Source: Epiperipatus broadwayi
Lineage: Eukaryota; Onychophora; Udeonychophora; Euonychophora; Peripatidae
Direction: 5' to 3'
Assembly: GCA_028023455.1 (NCBI GenBank)
Contig: JAQFVV010000958.1
Span: 62,001 to 126,000, forward strand
Length of the DNA stretch: 64,000 bases
Every line of letters starts with the position of its first letter. Within the stretch, counting starts at the first letter, position 1. The position numbers and the translations under genes were made by a program. Under the pieces are notes generated by a model that saw nothing but the letters and a program-made list of their open reading frames with translations, was not told where the DNA came from and did not search any database. Below are positions 50,378 through 60,044 of the stretch, in pieces.

Positions 50378-50587
50378 CATCACATGACCACCACCTCTTA
50401 TGCTTGTGTATAACTGTTGTTAAAACAGGCAAAACTCACTATATATATTGCCACACACAACAAGCTAAAGTAATCAATGGATGCCAGAAGGCTTGTGCAT
50501 AAAATCCCCATCTAGTGCCTACTCATCCAATATCCCCAGACTAGTTTCTGGTTTATGGCCTTCATCAGTGAGTTTTGCCTGTTTTAA
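50378..50587. mobile_element. Hairpin retroposon copy with 15-bp target duplication
   Basis: The direct repeats CATATTGAAACTTCA (50363-50377 and 50588-50602) flank a 210-bp insert. Within it a perfect 20-bp inverted repeat (50419-50438 against 50569-50588, GTTAAAACAGGCAAAACTCA) closes a long stem. On the minus strand the stem leads straight into CTGATGA, a GGC...ACC stem-loop and GAAACTAGTC. The 3' half-arm is shared with the 32.8- and 55.4-kb copies. Confidence 0.8.
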
Positions 50588-51387
50588 CATATTGAAACTT
50601 CATAAAATATATCAGTTATTGAAAAAAAATTAAGATATATACATTTTCAAAGCAAATACAAATTATATTTTTTAAAATGTACACTTTCCATTATTAATTT
50701 AAGCTTCTTTTTTTAAAAAAAAATAAAATACAATGAAAATTTTATTTTCCTTCATCATTATCTTATAGCATCAGCTTCCAATTGGTGGTATGCATATCTT
50801 TAGAGATACAAGCTGGGCTGTTCAGGGGTACATAGAAAATAATCAATAAAGATGGAAAAAGAAATCTATAATTAAAATCTGTAAAAATTAGATGGACTGC
50901 AGAACAAAATAAAAAAGAGATATCCAACATTTCAGAAGCAAAGATGTGTGTTAAAATTTGTTTAGAGACAATGAAACACTTTCCTAAAAACAAAAAAAGG
51001 AATGTTTTTAGGATCTCCTAATTTATTCTCAACTTCTGTCCACAATGTGGACCAATACACATTTAATTCCTGCTTTTAAATCTTTAGTGTTTCTCTTGCT
51101 TACATTAACATATGATGATTGGTGAAGATGTAACTATGAACCCCTTTCCAAATCATTTCTCTTCCAATCATTATGTACAATTCACATATTTCTTCCATCC
51201 TCCTTCTAGAACAATGACATTACTGTGAAATTATGTTTGCAATAATGAGTCTTCCATTAATATCCATTTGCAATATTATAGAACTTCTCCAAATAGACAA
51301 ATACATTAATAGCCAAATTTTATAAATAATCCAATTATTGACTGAGTTTAATTGTGATTATTTTTGAGTCCCCTCTTTTCTTCCTAA

Positions 51388-51480
51388 ACTTAAGCTTGTG
51401 GTTAAGACCTGTAGAGGTCCCTACTATCGCATTTTTTGCACATTCTTGAGGTTACAGCCTTAGTAAATATTATTTAATGT
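51388..51480 (+). repeat. ~90-bp interspersed repeat, copy 2
   Basis: It matches 41500-41585 (inverted) and 56510-56600: TTAAGCTTGTGGTTAAGACC, GTAGAGGTCC and GAGGTTACAGCCTTAGTAAA. It ends ~110 bp before the hAT element. Confidence 0.7.
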
Positions 51481-51591
51481 TTAATGTAACTTCAATTATT
51501 ATTATTAGTGATTTTTAATTGTTTTATTTATCCATAGGTGACAGAAACCATTAAAAACCAAAACTTGATGTAAATTATAATTTATTGTTAA

Positions 51592-52393
51592 CAGTGCCGG
51601 ATTTAAAGCAATTGGCCCAATCGGGCCCTGCATCACCACCAAAATTAACAAAAAGTTATTTTTCAAAATTTAAAGCAAATTGCTTTTGACGATGAAGGAT
51701 AAATTATAAATTATTCAAATAATTAAAAATATATTTATTTTAAGCTCGCATTGATGGATGAGATTTATTATTGTGTTTATTATAATATATATACATTATA
51801 ATATAGAAAACAGATACCCGTAAGTGTCGTTTTTGACTAACATTTAATTAATCGAATAGTACTATCTTCTATCTCAATTATTATATTCTATATGTGACTT
51901 ACTCGGAAGCTGATATAGATGGAAAAATGTTAGTTGAAGAAATGGAAGCTTTAAAATCTATCCTTCCATCAGAATTTTTTGAAAATCCATTTAAAATGTT
52001 CAAATTTTTATCAGAAAATGATAGAGCAATGGCATTTCCAAACTTGTTTATTGCTCTCCGAATATATTTAACAATTCCAGTGAGCATTGCTTCTGGAGAG
52101 AGATCATTTTCCAGGCTAAAACTAATAAAAAACTATCTGAGATCGACAATGAATCAGGATAGATTAAATAGTTTAGCAAATATGTTGATTGAAAGTGAAG
52201 AAGCAAGGAAATTGGATTTTCAAACTATTTTAGAAGAATTTACAGAACAAAAACTTAGAAATATGTAAATTCATATATTCATATTCAATGATGTAAATTT
52301 ATATTCAATAAAATGGAATTGTTTTTGTATTTTGTGCATTTTTATTTTTTAATGCATGTAAAAGTTTACCTATCTTATGATCCATGATATTTG

Positions 52394-52431
<38 letters not shown>

Positions 52432-52570
52432 AACAAAAACAAGTTACTCACGTAACCTGCTATCACTTGTTATTTATATATATAATTTGCATTTTATTTA
52501 AATATTTAATATATAGAGGGCCCCACAAAAAAAATCCAATCGGGCCTGGCACTTATTGGATCCGGCCCTG
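51592..52570 (+). mobile_element. hAT DNA transposon, internally deleted, with perfect TSD
   Basis: The element is bounded by perfect 8-bp target duplications ATTGTTAA (51584-51591 and 52571-52578), the hAT length. Terminal inverted repeats are CAGTGCCGGATTTA on the left and CAGGGCCGGATCCA on the right (read inward), with a further subterminal inverted pair around CAATCGGGCC. At 979 bp it is too short for a full transposase and keeps only the 3' end of the gene. An (AT)n run lies at 52398-52427. Confidence 0.93.
51894..52268 (+). CDS. hAT transposase C-terminal fragment (dimerisation domain)
   Basis: The 124-residue frame contains the hallmark hAT dimerisation block: FPNLFIALRIYLTIPVSIAS, then GERSFSRLKLIKNYLRSTM and DRLNSLANMLIE, with the invariant (S/G)ERxFSxLK and LRS(T)M elements. 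This resembles ZMYM1/TTF-type hAT transposases. The BED-type zinc finger and the DDE/RNase H-like catalytic core are missing, so the product could not catalyse transposition. A start here is arbitrary, since the true N-terminus has been deleted. It might still be translated, but nothing upstream looks like a promoter. Very likely a remnant. Confidence 0.85.
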   Translation: MTYSEADIDGKMLVEEMEALKSILPSEFFENPFKMFKFLSENDRAMAFPNLFIALRIYLTIPVSIASGERSFSRLKLIKNYLRSTMNQDRLNSLANMLIESEEARKLDFQTILEEFTEQKLRNM

Positions 52571-52599
52571 ATTGTTAAATATTTCTCAATGTGTGGACA

Positions 52600-52814
52600 A
52601 CTACAAGTACATCCATACAAAGCAAAAATAGAAAAGCAGGTGCCTCAGATACCACACACATAAAAGGCAATACTCTAAAGAGTATATTAAATACAGATTT
52701 TCATTTGTAAAAAATGATAACTGTCTTAAATCTATGTGTGTGATTTGTGGAGAAGTATTATCCAACAATTGCACAAAATCCTATCTACTTATGTGACATT
52801 TACAAACAAAGCAT

Positions 52815-52911
<97 letters not shown>

Positions 52912-54757
52912 CAAAAAATACATTATTTTCAGCACATACAAAAACATCCAAATATAACTTCATACTTTACATAAACAAGAAAGACAATGCAAATGTAATT
53001 GTTTCTTACTGTATTGTTTATTTCCCAACTAAATGTAGTAAAAACCACATCACAGTTGATGATTTAATTTCTCCCTGTATTAACTATGCAGTTTTTTATA
53101 TGTTTAAGAAAGAACATATCCACAAAATCAATTCTATTTTTTTTTGAACAATGCAATGTCTTGAAAAATTCAGCACATAGAATTAAAAAGAGTATTTCTT
53201 TCATCCAGGTCAGTGAAAGTACAGATGCAGATGGTTCATCTATTTTGTTAATCATTATGAGATACTTAACAGAAAAGAAAATTAAGAAAAACTTGCTGCT
53301 TTGTTACTATTAACAGAAGGTATTACAAAAGAAGAGATTTTTAATATGATTGAATACTATTTTACTGAAAATGGCATTAGGTGATCAAACTGTTATGGTA
53401 TATGTAATGATAACTACCAATAATATATCTGGTTACTTTACAGGCCTATGCAGTTGAGTTAGGGAAATAGCTTACCAGGTGCCATAAAACCACTGCTACA
53501 TAAATCTTGCATTCAAACTCCTTTCTAGTGAATTGAAACACATTCTTGATAAGGCTGTAAAAGTTGCAAATTTCATTTAAATCACAATCACAAAACTTCA
53601 CATCATTTAAAATGTTGTGTAAAGAAATGAGTACCTTTTGCAGCACATCACTACTATATGCAGAGGTAAGATAGTTATCTCATAATAAAGTATTTATATG
53701 GCTATTTGAACTTATAAATGAAGTCCAGATTTTGTTGAAAACTATTCTTTGTATCTTGCTCCAAAGCTTCATAATATTGAATGACTTCAAAGTTTTGCAT
53801 ATTTATCAGATATTTTTCTAAAAATAACAGACTGAACTTGTTATCTTAAAACAGCTCAATCTCTGTATTTTAAGTAATAGACAAAGTTACACTAATGATT
53901 AAAAAACACAACTTTTGGAAAACATGTATTGAAAAAGGTGATTTTTAGGTTTTGAAATTCTGTACTTCTTATTTGAAAACAATTTGCATCTATCCCAAAA
54001 TATGAAAAAAAAAATATTGTAAGTCCCTTGGAAGGTTTCAAAGTGTCTTTTTTACAAGTATTCTCTCATCAAGAAAAAGAAACAACTGGGTTGGAAATCC
54101 TTTCAATAAAGAATTCTTCCAGGATGTTAAACTATATATTAAGAAAAAAATCAGCAGTTAATTGAAATTTTAATCACTTGTTTTTAAATTCTGATTTTAA
54201 AAGAAAACATCTTATTACTTTTCTGGATAGATATCAGTGAAGAATATCAACAGCTTATGGGAAAGCACTCAATTACCTCTTGCAATATACTATTACTGAA
54301 TTAATGAAGAGAGCCGTTTCTTCTTACGTCATTAAAAATAAGTACAGCAACAAGCATAATGCAAGGACAGATTTAAGATTGTATCATATCTTTTGAGATT
54401 CATTTCAAAAAAATAAAGGCATCTAAGTAATAAGCTTAACGATACCATTAATAATGTTTCAACTGGCTAGTGATCGGTGTAACAATTATTACAGGCTTTT
54501 TATATAAATAAATATTATTAAATTAAAAATTTGTTAAATACTTGATCATAAATATTAAATATAAATCTATATTTATTTATGTATTATGAATATTATAAAG
54601 TTAAATCTGTGATTTTTTTTACTTTAGTTCCATGATTTTTCTTTCTCAACTCATTACCTCATTTCTAATATTTTATATTAAAATAGAAAATACAAATTAT
54701 AAAATTGGATTAAAGCAGTACATAAGTTTGAAAAGATTGGGAAACACTGTACTGTAG
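52600..54757 (+). pseudogene. Decayed ZBED5-like hAT transposase pseudogene
   Basis: Broken plus-strand frames read in the order of a ZBED-type hAT protein. A BED zinc finger appears first (YIKYRFSFVKND, MCVICGEVLSN, then HLQTKH after an in-frame TGA at the Arg codon, 52660-52815). An (AT)n array interrupts the sequence next. QVSESTDADGSSILLIIMRY (53212-53270) follows, matching the first catalytic-Asp region, then KVANFI and a decayed core to ~54200. The segment GATTGGGAAACACTGTACTG at 54735-54757 looks like a hAT right terminal repeat. Stops and frameshifts are frequent. This is a family different from the 979-bp element next to it. Confidence 0.65.
52818..52911. repeat. (AT)n microsatellite inside the ZBED-like pseudogene
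   Basis: About 46 AT units directly after the BED zinc-finger remnant. Confidence 0.97.
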
Positions 54758-54814
54758 TAATAAAATGAAAGGAAAAAATCATTCTTATAAACAAAAAGTC
54801 AATTGTTTTTTTTT

Positions 54815-54897
54815 CTCATGTGAACCCGCCAACCCGGAACAACCGCCTGCAAAGCAGCCGTCGCTGACCTCTCGACCACCAATGCTTTTGGAACTGT
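54815..54897 (-). mobile_element. tRNA-derived SINE, copy 3 (diverged)
   Basis: On the minus strand CATTGGTGGTCGAGAGGTCA, a shortened anticodon arm (GGCTGCTTTGCAGGCGG) and GGGTTGGCGGGTTCACATG match copies 1 and 2. The terminal tail is altered, and no target duplication is evident. Confidence 0.65.
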
Positions 54898-55435
54898 GAC
54901 AAAAAAATAGATATTTATCCCTTCCCTCAATATATATATATATATTAAAAATTTGTGTTTTTCAACTGTTAGTTTATTGATAGTACCAAATTATTAAAAA
55001 ATATTGAATTGTCCGCAAATGCTTTAATTTATATAACTTTTTTGGCGAATGGAAGCAATAATAAAAATTTCATTAAATTTTAAGTATGTTTATTTATTTA
55101 TTAGTTGACATAGTTAGTAAGTTAAAGTACATATGTTGTATAAAACGTAAACGAATATAACTTATTATTGACAAGTACTTTATGAAAAAACATTACTGAT
55201 TCATAACAAAAAATAATAATACCGTTTTAAATTATAAAAATAAGTGTTTTGTTAAAATGCTAATACAGTAAATAAGATATTTAATTTAATTATTTGTAAG
55301 GAAAATGTTAATTTTATTAATTTAAACAAAAAACAATGTGGGAGTTCTTGAAATGATAGTATACCCTTTCATAATATTCTATGTAATTCTCAAAACCAGT
55401 GAAAATATTTAATAAAATTGTGCATAAATTAAATT

Positions 55436-55610
55436 TAACAGGCAAAAAACTCTCCATATAGTAGTGCCACCTTGTGCTAACCAGAATAATCAATGGATGC
55501 CAGAAGGCTTGTGCATAAAATCCCTATCTAGTGCCTACTCATCCAATATCTCCAGACTAGTTTCTGGCTTGTGGCCTTCGTCAGTGATCATGTGATGTTT
55601 AGTAGTTTAA
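55436..55610. mobile_element. Hairpin retroposon copy with 13-bp target duplication
   Basis: The 13-bp direct repeats CATAAATTAAATT (55423-55435 and 55611-55623) flank a 175-bp insert. It starts AACAGGCAAAAAACTCTCC and ends GATCATGTGATGTTTAG, the inverse of the head of the 18.3- and 50.4-kb copies. On the minus strand it carries CTGACGA, then a GGC/GCC stem closing CACAA, then GAAACTAGTC. Confidence 0.8.
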
Positions 55611-56223
55611 CATAAATTAAATTGTTATAAAAATTCCATCACTGAAATGTAATATATTGAAGGCAATATTAATACTATATATTCAGGAAAAACTTTGAAA
55701 CTATATTCTAGATGCATTTTGTTTTTGAGCATACTTATTAAAAGCAACAGTTAGATTAATTAAAGAAAATGTTAATCCAATTATGAACAGAAATATAAAA
55801 TTGTTTTTTTTAAGTTTACATGTACCAAAGTAAAATTGATTGAATGGTATTTAATTTTCTGTTTTGGTCGTGTCTCCATTGTTAATGAACCAATGACAGA
55901 AAATGTAAAATTAAAAAGACCTGGTTTATTAAGAATGAAAAATTTTAAGGTAAACAATAAAGTATAACAGATTTCAACTAAATGCAATTTGGAACATGAT
56001 TATTTAAAAGAAATGTTTTGTATTTTCCATTTGCAGTTTATTGATTCCAACAGTTTTTTTTAGATAATATAACTTTTGCTTCTGACAAAGGTATTCAGCC
56101 CACTATATTATTTAAAAAAATTTCTCTAAATATTCTGTTGTAATATTGCCATTAATATATAAATTTGAATTATGGAAAAAAGTTTTATCTTGATTACAAT
56201 TTAAAAATTATACAAGTTGCTAA

Positions 56224-56288
56224 TAATTATAAATTTTATTAAACGCATTATTATATTAAGTAAATGCGTTTAATAAAATTTATAATTA
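56224..56288. repeat. Perfect 26-bp hairpin with 13-nt loop
   Basis: Arms 56224-56249 and 56263-56288 are exact reverse complements; each includes TTTATTAAACGCATT or its inverse. The loop is ATTATATTAAGTA with no neighbouring frame. Confidence 0.9.
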
Positions 56289-56509
56289 CAACTTTAAATT
56301 ATCGTAATAGATTTCTTACTATAAGATCTTTCCATTGACTCGTTGTAAATCATAAGATTTCGAAAGTATTAATGTGTAATAAGATTTGCGGATTTAATTA
56401 GTGAAGTATTGAATAGCTTCACACTCTTAGATCTAACCACTTCAGCTTCACCTATTCATATATAAAAGTAGGTTGAAGTAAAGAAAGTTTTCCTTCTTTT
56501 TTTTCTTCC

Positions 56510-56600
56510 TAGCGTAAGCTTGTGGCTAAAACCTGTAGAGGTACCTACCTTCGAATTTTTCAGACGCTTATTCCTAAAGGTTACAGCTTTAGCAAATATT
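56510..56600 (+). repeat. ~90-bp interspersed repeat, copy 3
   Basis: It carries GTAAGCTTGTGGCTAAAACC, GTAGAGGTACC and AAGGTTACAGCTTTAGCAAA, homologous to 41500-41585 and 51388-51480. Confidence 0.7.
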
Positions 56601-57860
56601 ACAAGTAGCTAATGTAATAAATAATCTACAACATTTTATGTATCAAAAATGCTTGCAATAAAATATGCAATGTCCAACTTTTTGAAGTAAATTAAGTTTA
56701 AATAAATTAGAACAGACACAATAGACCAAATAGATTTTTATGTCCATCTAATTCTCTTTTTACATAATAGATTAGTACTCAAAAATTACATGTAAAAGAT
56801 TGTATATATGAAAAATAAGATTGGTTCCAGACATAAGAGTTCAATGAAAACAATTAAATAAACCAAATGAAAAATTTGTCTACTATTAAATTTTATTTCA
56901 TACACACTGAACATAAATAAAAAATAAGTTATAGGTACATACATTTTATTTGAAAAATAAAGGAAAAACTTGAAAGTGATAACACTTATGACAAAACATG
57001 CATTGGTTACTCAACACAATCCATGGAACATTTTAAAACACATATCAATTCCTTGTTATAAGTAAAAAAAATCGAAAAAAATATTATCACTGTTATTTAT
57101 TGAAATTTATTACATTTAACTTATTAATTTTTTTAAAATTTAACAGCTAACACATTCAAAAAGAGAAATTTGTGGGTTCCCCAAACTGTACATTTATCAA
57201 AAATAGGGGTGATATCTTGCTAGTCTATAAAACAGAAAAATATTCAAGATTTTATTCACTGTCACTTTCTGACAGTAAACGCACACCTTGGCGTGATTGG
57301 AATATCATTGCTATCTCAAAAATTTGTTATGTATAATTTACCATCTATTGATTTTTGGCAAAATTAATCAATATAAAATTAAACAAAATAATTAAATTTA
57401 AACAAAATTAATTTTTTTAATAACAGAGATAATTTTTTGTAGTTTTGTGACGTAATCATGATGGACTCAATCTCAGAAACAAATCTGCAAATAAGCACTG
57501 AATTAAAAACATTTACAATCGTCTAAAAATGAACATAAATTATTTTATATTACTTACATAAAATTATTTAGAATCTAAAAAAAATGTTTAATAATAACTT
57601 AAGACACTCTAAGAATTACTTTAAAAATGCAAGGTGATTTTTTAAACCTTCCAGACAATAATGTTCATTTCTACATTTTAATCATGAATATATGAAAACA
57701 ACTCTAATCCCAAAAGTACCTCATTTTTACCACTCATGTTATTTTAAAACAACTCTAGAAAGAAATTTTTTTTTAAAACTTGTCTTATTTTCAAAATTGT
57801 GCAGAAAAAAAAAATGTGTTAAAAATAATTAGGTGTATATAAATAGGTGGCAGCACTACC
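56601..57860. other. AT-rich intron, nothing recognised
   Basis: No supported exon, shared repeat or frame. Confidence 0.5.
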
Positions 57861-57869
57861 ACATTTCTA

Positions 57870-57990
57870 AAATATGTAAAATAAAGTGGCTAACAGGTTT
57901 ATCTGGGCATAATTGCTGAGATATTCTTGAGTTCGTTTAAGGAGAAGCCATAATACATCACATCACATCACATACATGTGAGAGCAAAAA
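57870..57990 (+). mobile_element. 3' end of the second LINE family (5'-truncated remnant)
   Basis: The phrases AAAGTGGCTAACAGGTTTAT, GGGCATAATTGCTGAGA and GTTTAAGGAGAAGCCATAAT, then CATCACATCACATCACAT, match the reverse complement of 19670-19760. Only the 3' untranslated end and its CATCA repeat tail are present. Confidence 0.75.
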
Positions 57991-58139
57991 GATGTGATGA
58001 TATGAGAGAAAAAGGAATATAGTAGTTATAAATCAGAATAAAAAAGAAATGATAAAAACATAGGCAAATTAGGGTGAAGTTGAAAAATAGAGTAACTAAA
58101 TGACCAAATAAAAAGGAAAGCAGATTCCTTATTGCTCAG

Positions 58140-58260
58140 AAAATCATAAGAAGTTTGAGCATCAGTACCGTGAGTGCCAGAAATGATTCCAGGCATCTGG
58201 ATCTGAAGTTGGATGCTTTACCAACTGCATTAAACCATTCAGGTAATATTCTAATTTCTT
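58140..58260 (-). mobile_element. Second tRNA-derived SINE-like sequence (degenerate)
   Basis: On the minus strand TGGTTTAATGCAGTTGGTAA, AGCATCCAACTTCAGATCCA and the arm GGAATCATTTCTGGC lie in the order D arm, anticodon arm (loop TTCAGAT) and T arm of a tRNA. The B box is weak. It is unlike the 3.2-kb SINE family. No tail or target duplication was resolved. Confidence 0.4.
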
Positions 58261-58422
58261 ATGACTAACAGTGTTCTTAAATATGTGGATACATTAAACA
58301 TATAAATTATCAAAACTAAACGGCACATTTACCATTGTTCAAATGTGATTAGTTGATGTTTTATAATTAGTATTACTGTCATTAGAACATCATAGTTCAT
58401 GAGGCAAAATTATTTACATTTC

Positions 58423-58750
58423 AATACTGACTTAATGAGATATTTATTTATATGGCACAATGTATATAAATTGTAATAAACTAAGGATCAACATTTCAAG
58501 AGAATGTACATGCACTTTTTTATGAATGTTAATAGTAAATGAATACTTTCATTTCCAACACAAAATAAAGTCTTTGCGAAAGAATAGAATGAATCACCTA
58601 TTCTTTCAACCCAAATGCTTAAGTATGGGCAAATCTTAATCACTGGAAATGAAAGCGTGAAGACAAACCAATCACTTTATTATTAACATTCATAAAAAAG
58701 TGCATGTACATTAGCTTGAAATGCTGATATTTAGTTTAATACTGACTTAA
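58423..58750. mobile_element. Foldback insert with 13-bp direct repeats
   Basis: AATACTGACTTAA occurs at 58423-58435 and 58738-58750. Between them, arms of ~75 bp (GTACATGCACTTTTTTATGA with ATGTTAAT, and its inverse near 58685-58715) form a hairpin. It does not code, and I see no hammerhead-like core in it. Confidence 0.65.
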
Positions 58751-59039
58751 ATTATATTATTGTCACTTGAATAAACTTCATTGGTAAAGTCTTAAAATTC
58801 TTCTTTTTCTTAGTGAGGATCATAATTTCTCTTTAATAAAATGCTTTTGCATAAATTTCGATATGGTATTGCCAATAAAATGTATTTACTAATACAAGTT
58901 TTGCTTAATTTTTAGCTGTAATACCTTGATGTTATTTTTTAAATGATATAATGGTTTGTTAACGTTTAGTTTTTATAATTCATTTTGATTTGTTTATTAT
59001 CACAAAAAATTTATCAGCCATAATTTCTTTTAACTTTAT

Positions 59040-59300
59040 ATTTTCTTATTCATGGAACAACTAAGCCCCAAAATATTACTATGATATTTCGTAAATCATA
59101 TTCCCCTAAAATCATTTAAATAAACTTGCAAATAACACACTTTGTTAATTGGATAAATGATTAGATCATTTTTACCTGAAGAATAGATTGATACTGATAC
59201 AATTTGTTTGTAAGTTTGTTTAATTGATTCTTTGAGAAACTGATTTGGCAATTATTGTAGTAAGATTTTCAGTTGCAGTTGTTCCATGAATAGATTGAAG
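59040..59300. repeat. Diverged foldback (~100-bp arms)
   Basis: ATTCATGGAACAACT at 59048 is repeated inverted at 59276-59292. The arms stay recognisable inward through AAATCA and AATAAACTTGCAAA (or AAACAAACTTACAAAC) with many differences. Confidence 0.5.
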
Positions 59301-59888
59301 TGGTCAATGTTACATATTTTAAAAGCTCTTATAATATATGTATATATACACCAACATGCTAACATCTCACAAAACATCCACAGATAATTTATTTTGCTAG
59401 CCACTAGATACCATATATAATAAATTAAGGTATTAACTTTTGAGAATGAAGTTCATCATATTTTAAATATTTGTAATAATAATGCAATTCTGACATTACT
59501 TTATTTACCAAAATAAAGGCATTATAAGGAATTTGAACTCAGACTTTTAAATTCCCTACAGTGATCCACTCCATTCTATATAATTAAAACATATGACCAC
59601 ATACATGTGAAAAAAATAAATGATCTCCAATATATGCATTTTGTGCTGAATCACACTCATCAGTTGGTCCAGATAATAATCTCTCTTACAGAGACATAAT
59701 CAGAGTTCAGTAAATATTTGAAATATAATTAAATTTCATTCTCATACAACATTTAGTGGGTTAGATCTTTTATTTGACAATAATAATAATTTTTATGTTA
59801 ATATTTGTGAGACTTTTGCAATACTGTTTTGATAAATTTTACCATATATATATTATGGCAATAATAAATTTTGAATATTAAAGCTTAC

Positions 59889-60014
59889 TCATACAACCCC
59901 CTTTGAAAGGATTTCCTACAGTGCCAGTATTACAGATACATGTACTTTTGTTCCACTGTGAAAAAAATTGACAATGACTGGATGTAGGACATGGATAACG
60001 TGGACATTCAATTG
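59889..60014 (-). CDS. EGF-like domain exon (first seen in transcript order)
   Basis: This 126-nt exon has donor GTAAGC and acceptor ATTTTTAG, phase 1-1. The first codon is split, so at least one exon lies upstream (beyond 60014). Six cysteines are present (IEC, YPC, SHC, STC, IC, GGC), with a turn of GTVGNPFKGGC. One possible N-glycosylation site (NKS) occurs between C3 and C4. No calcium consensus (IEC lacks the Asp pair). Confidence 0.88.
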
Positions 60015-60044
60015 CTAAAAATAATATATATATATATATATATG

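Noticed and set aside
52736-52963. ORFs of alternating Ile-Tyr on both strands
   Set aside because: These are produced by the (AT)n array inside the ZBED-like pseudogene.
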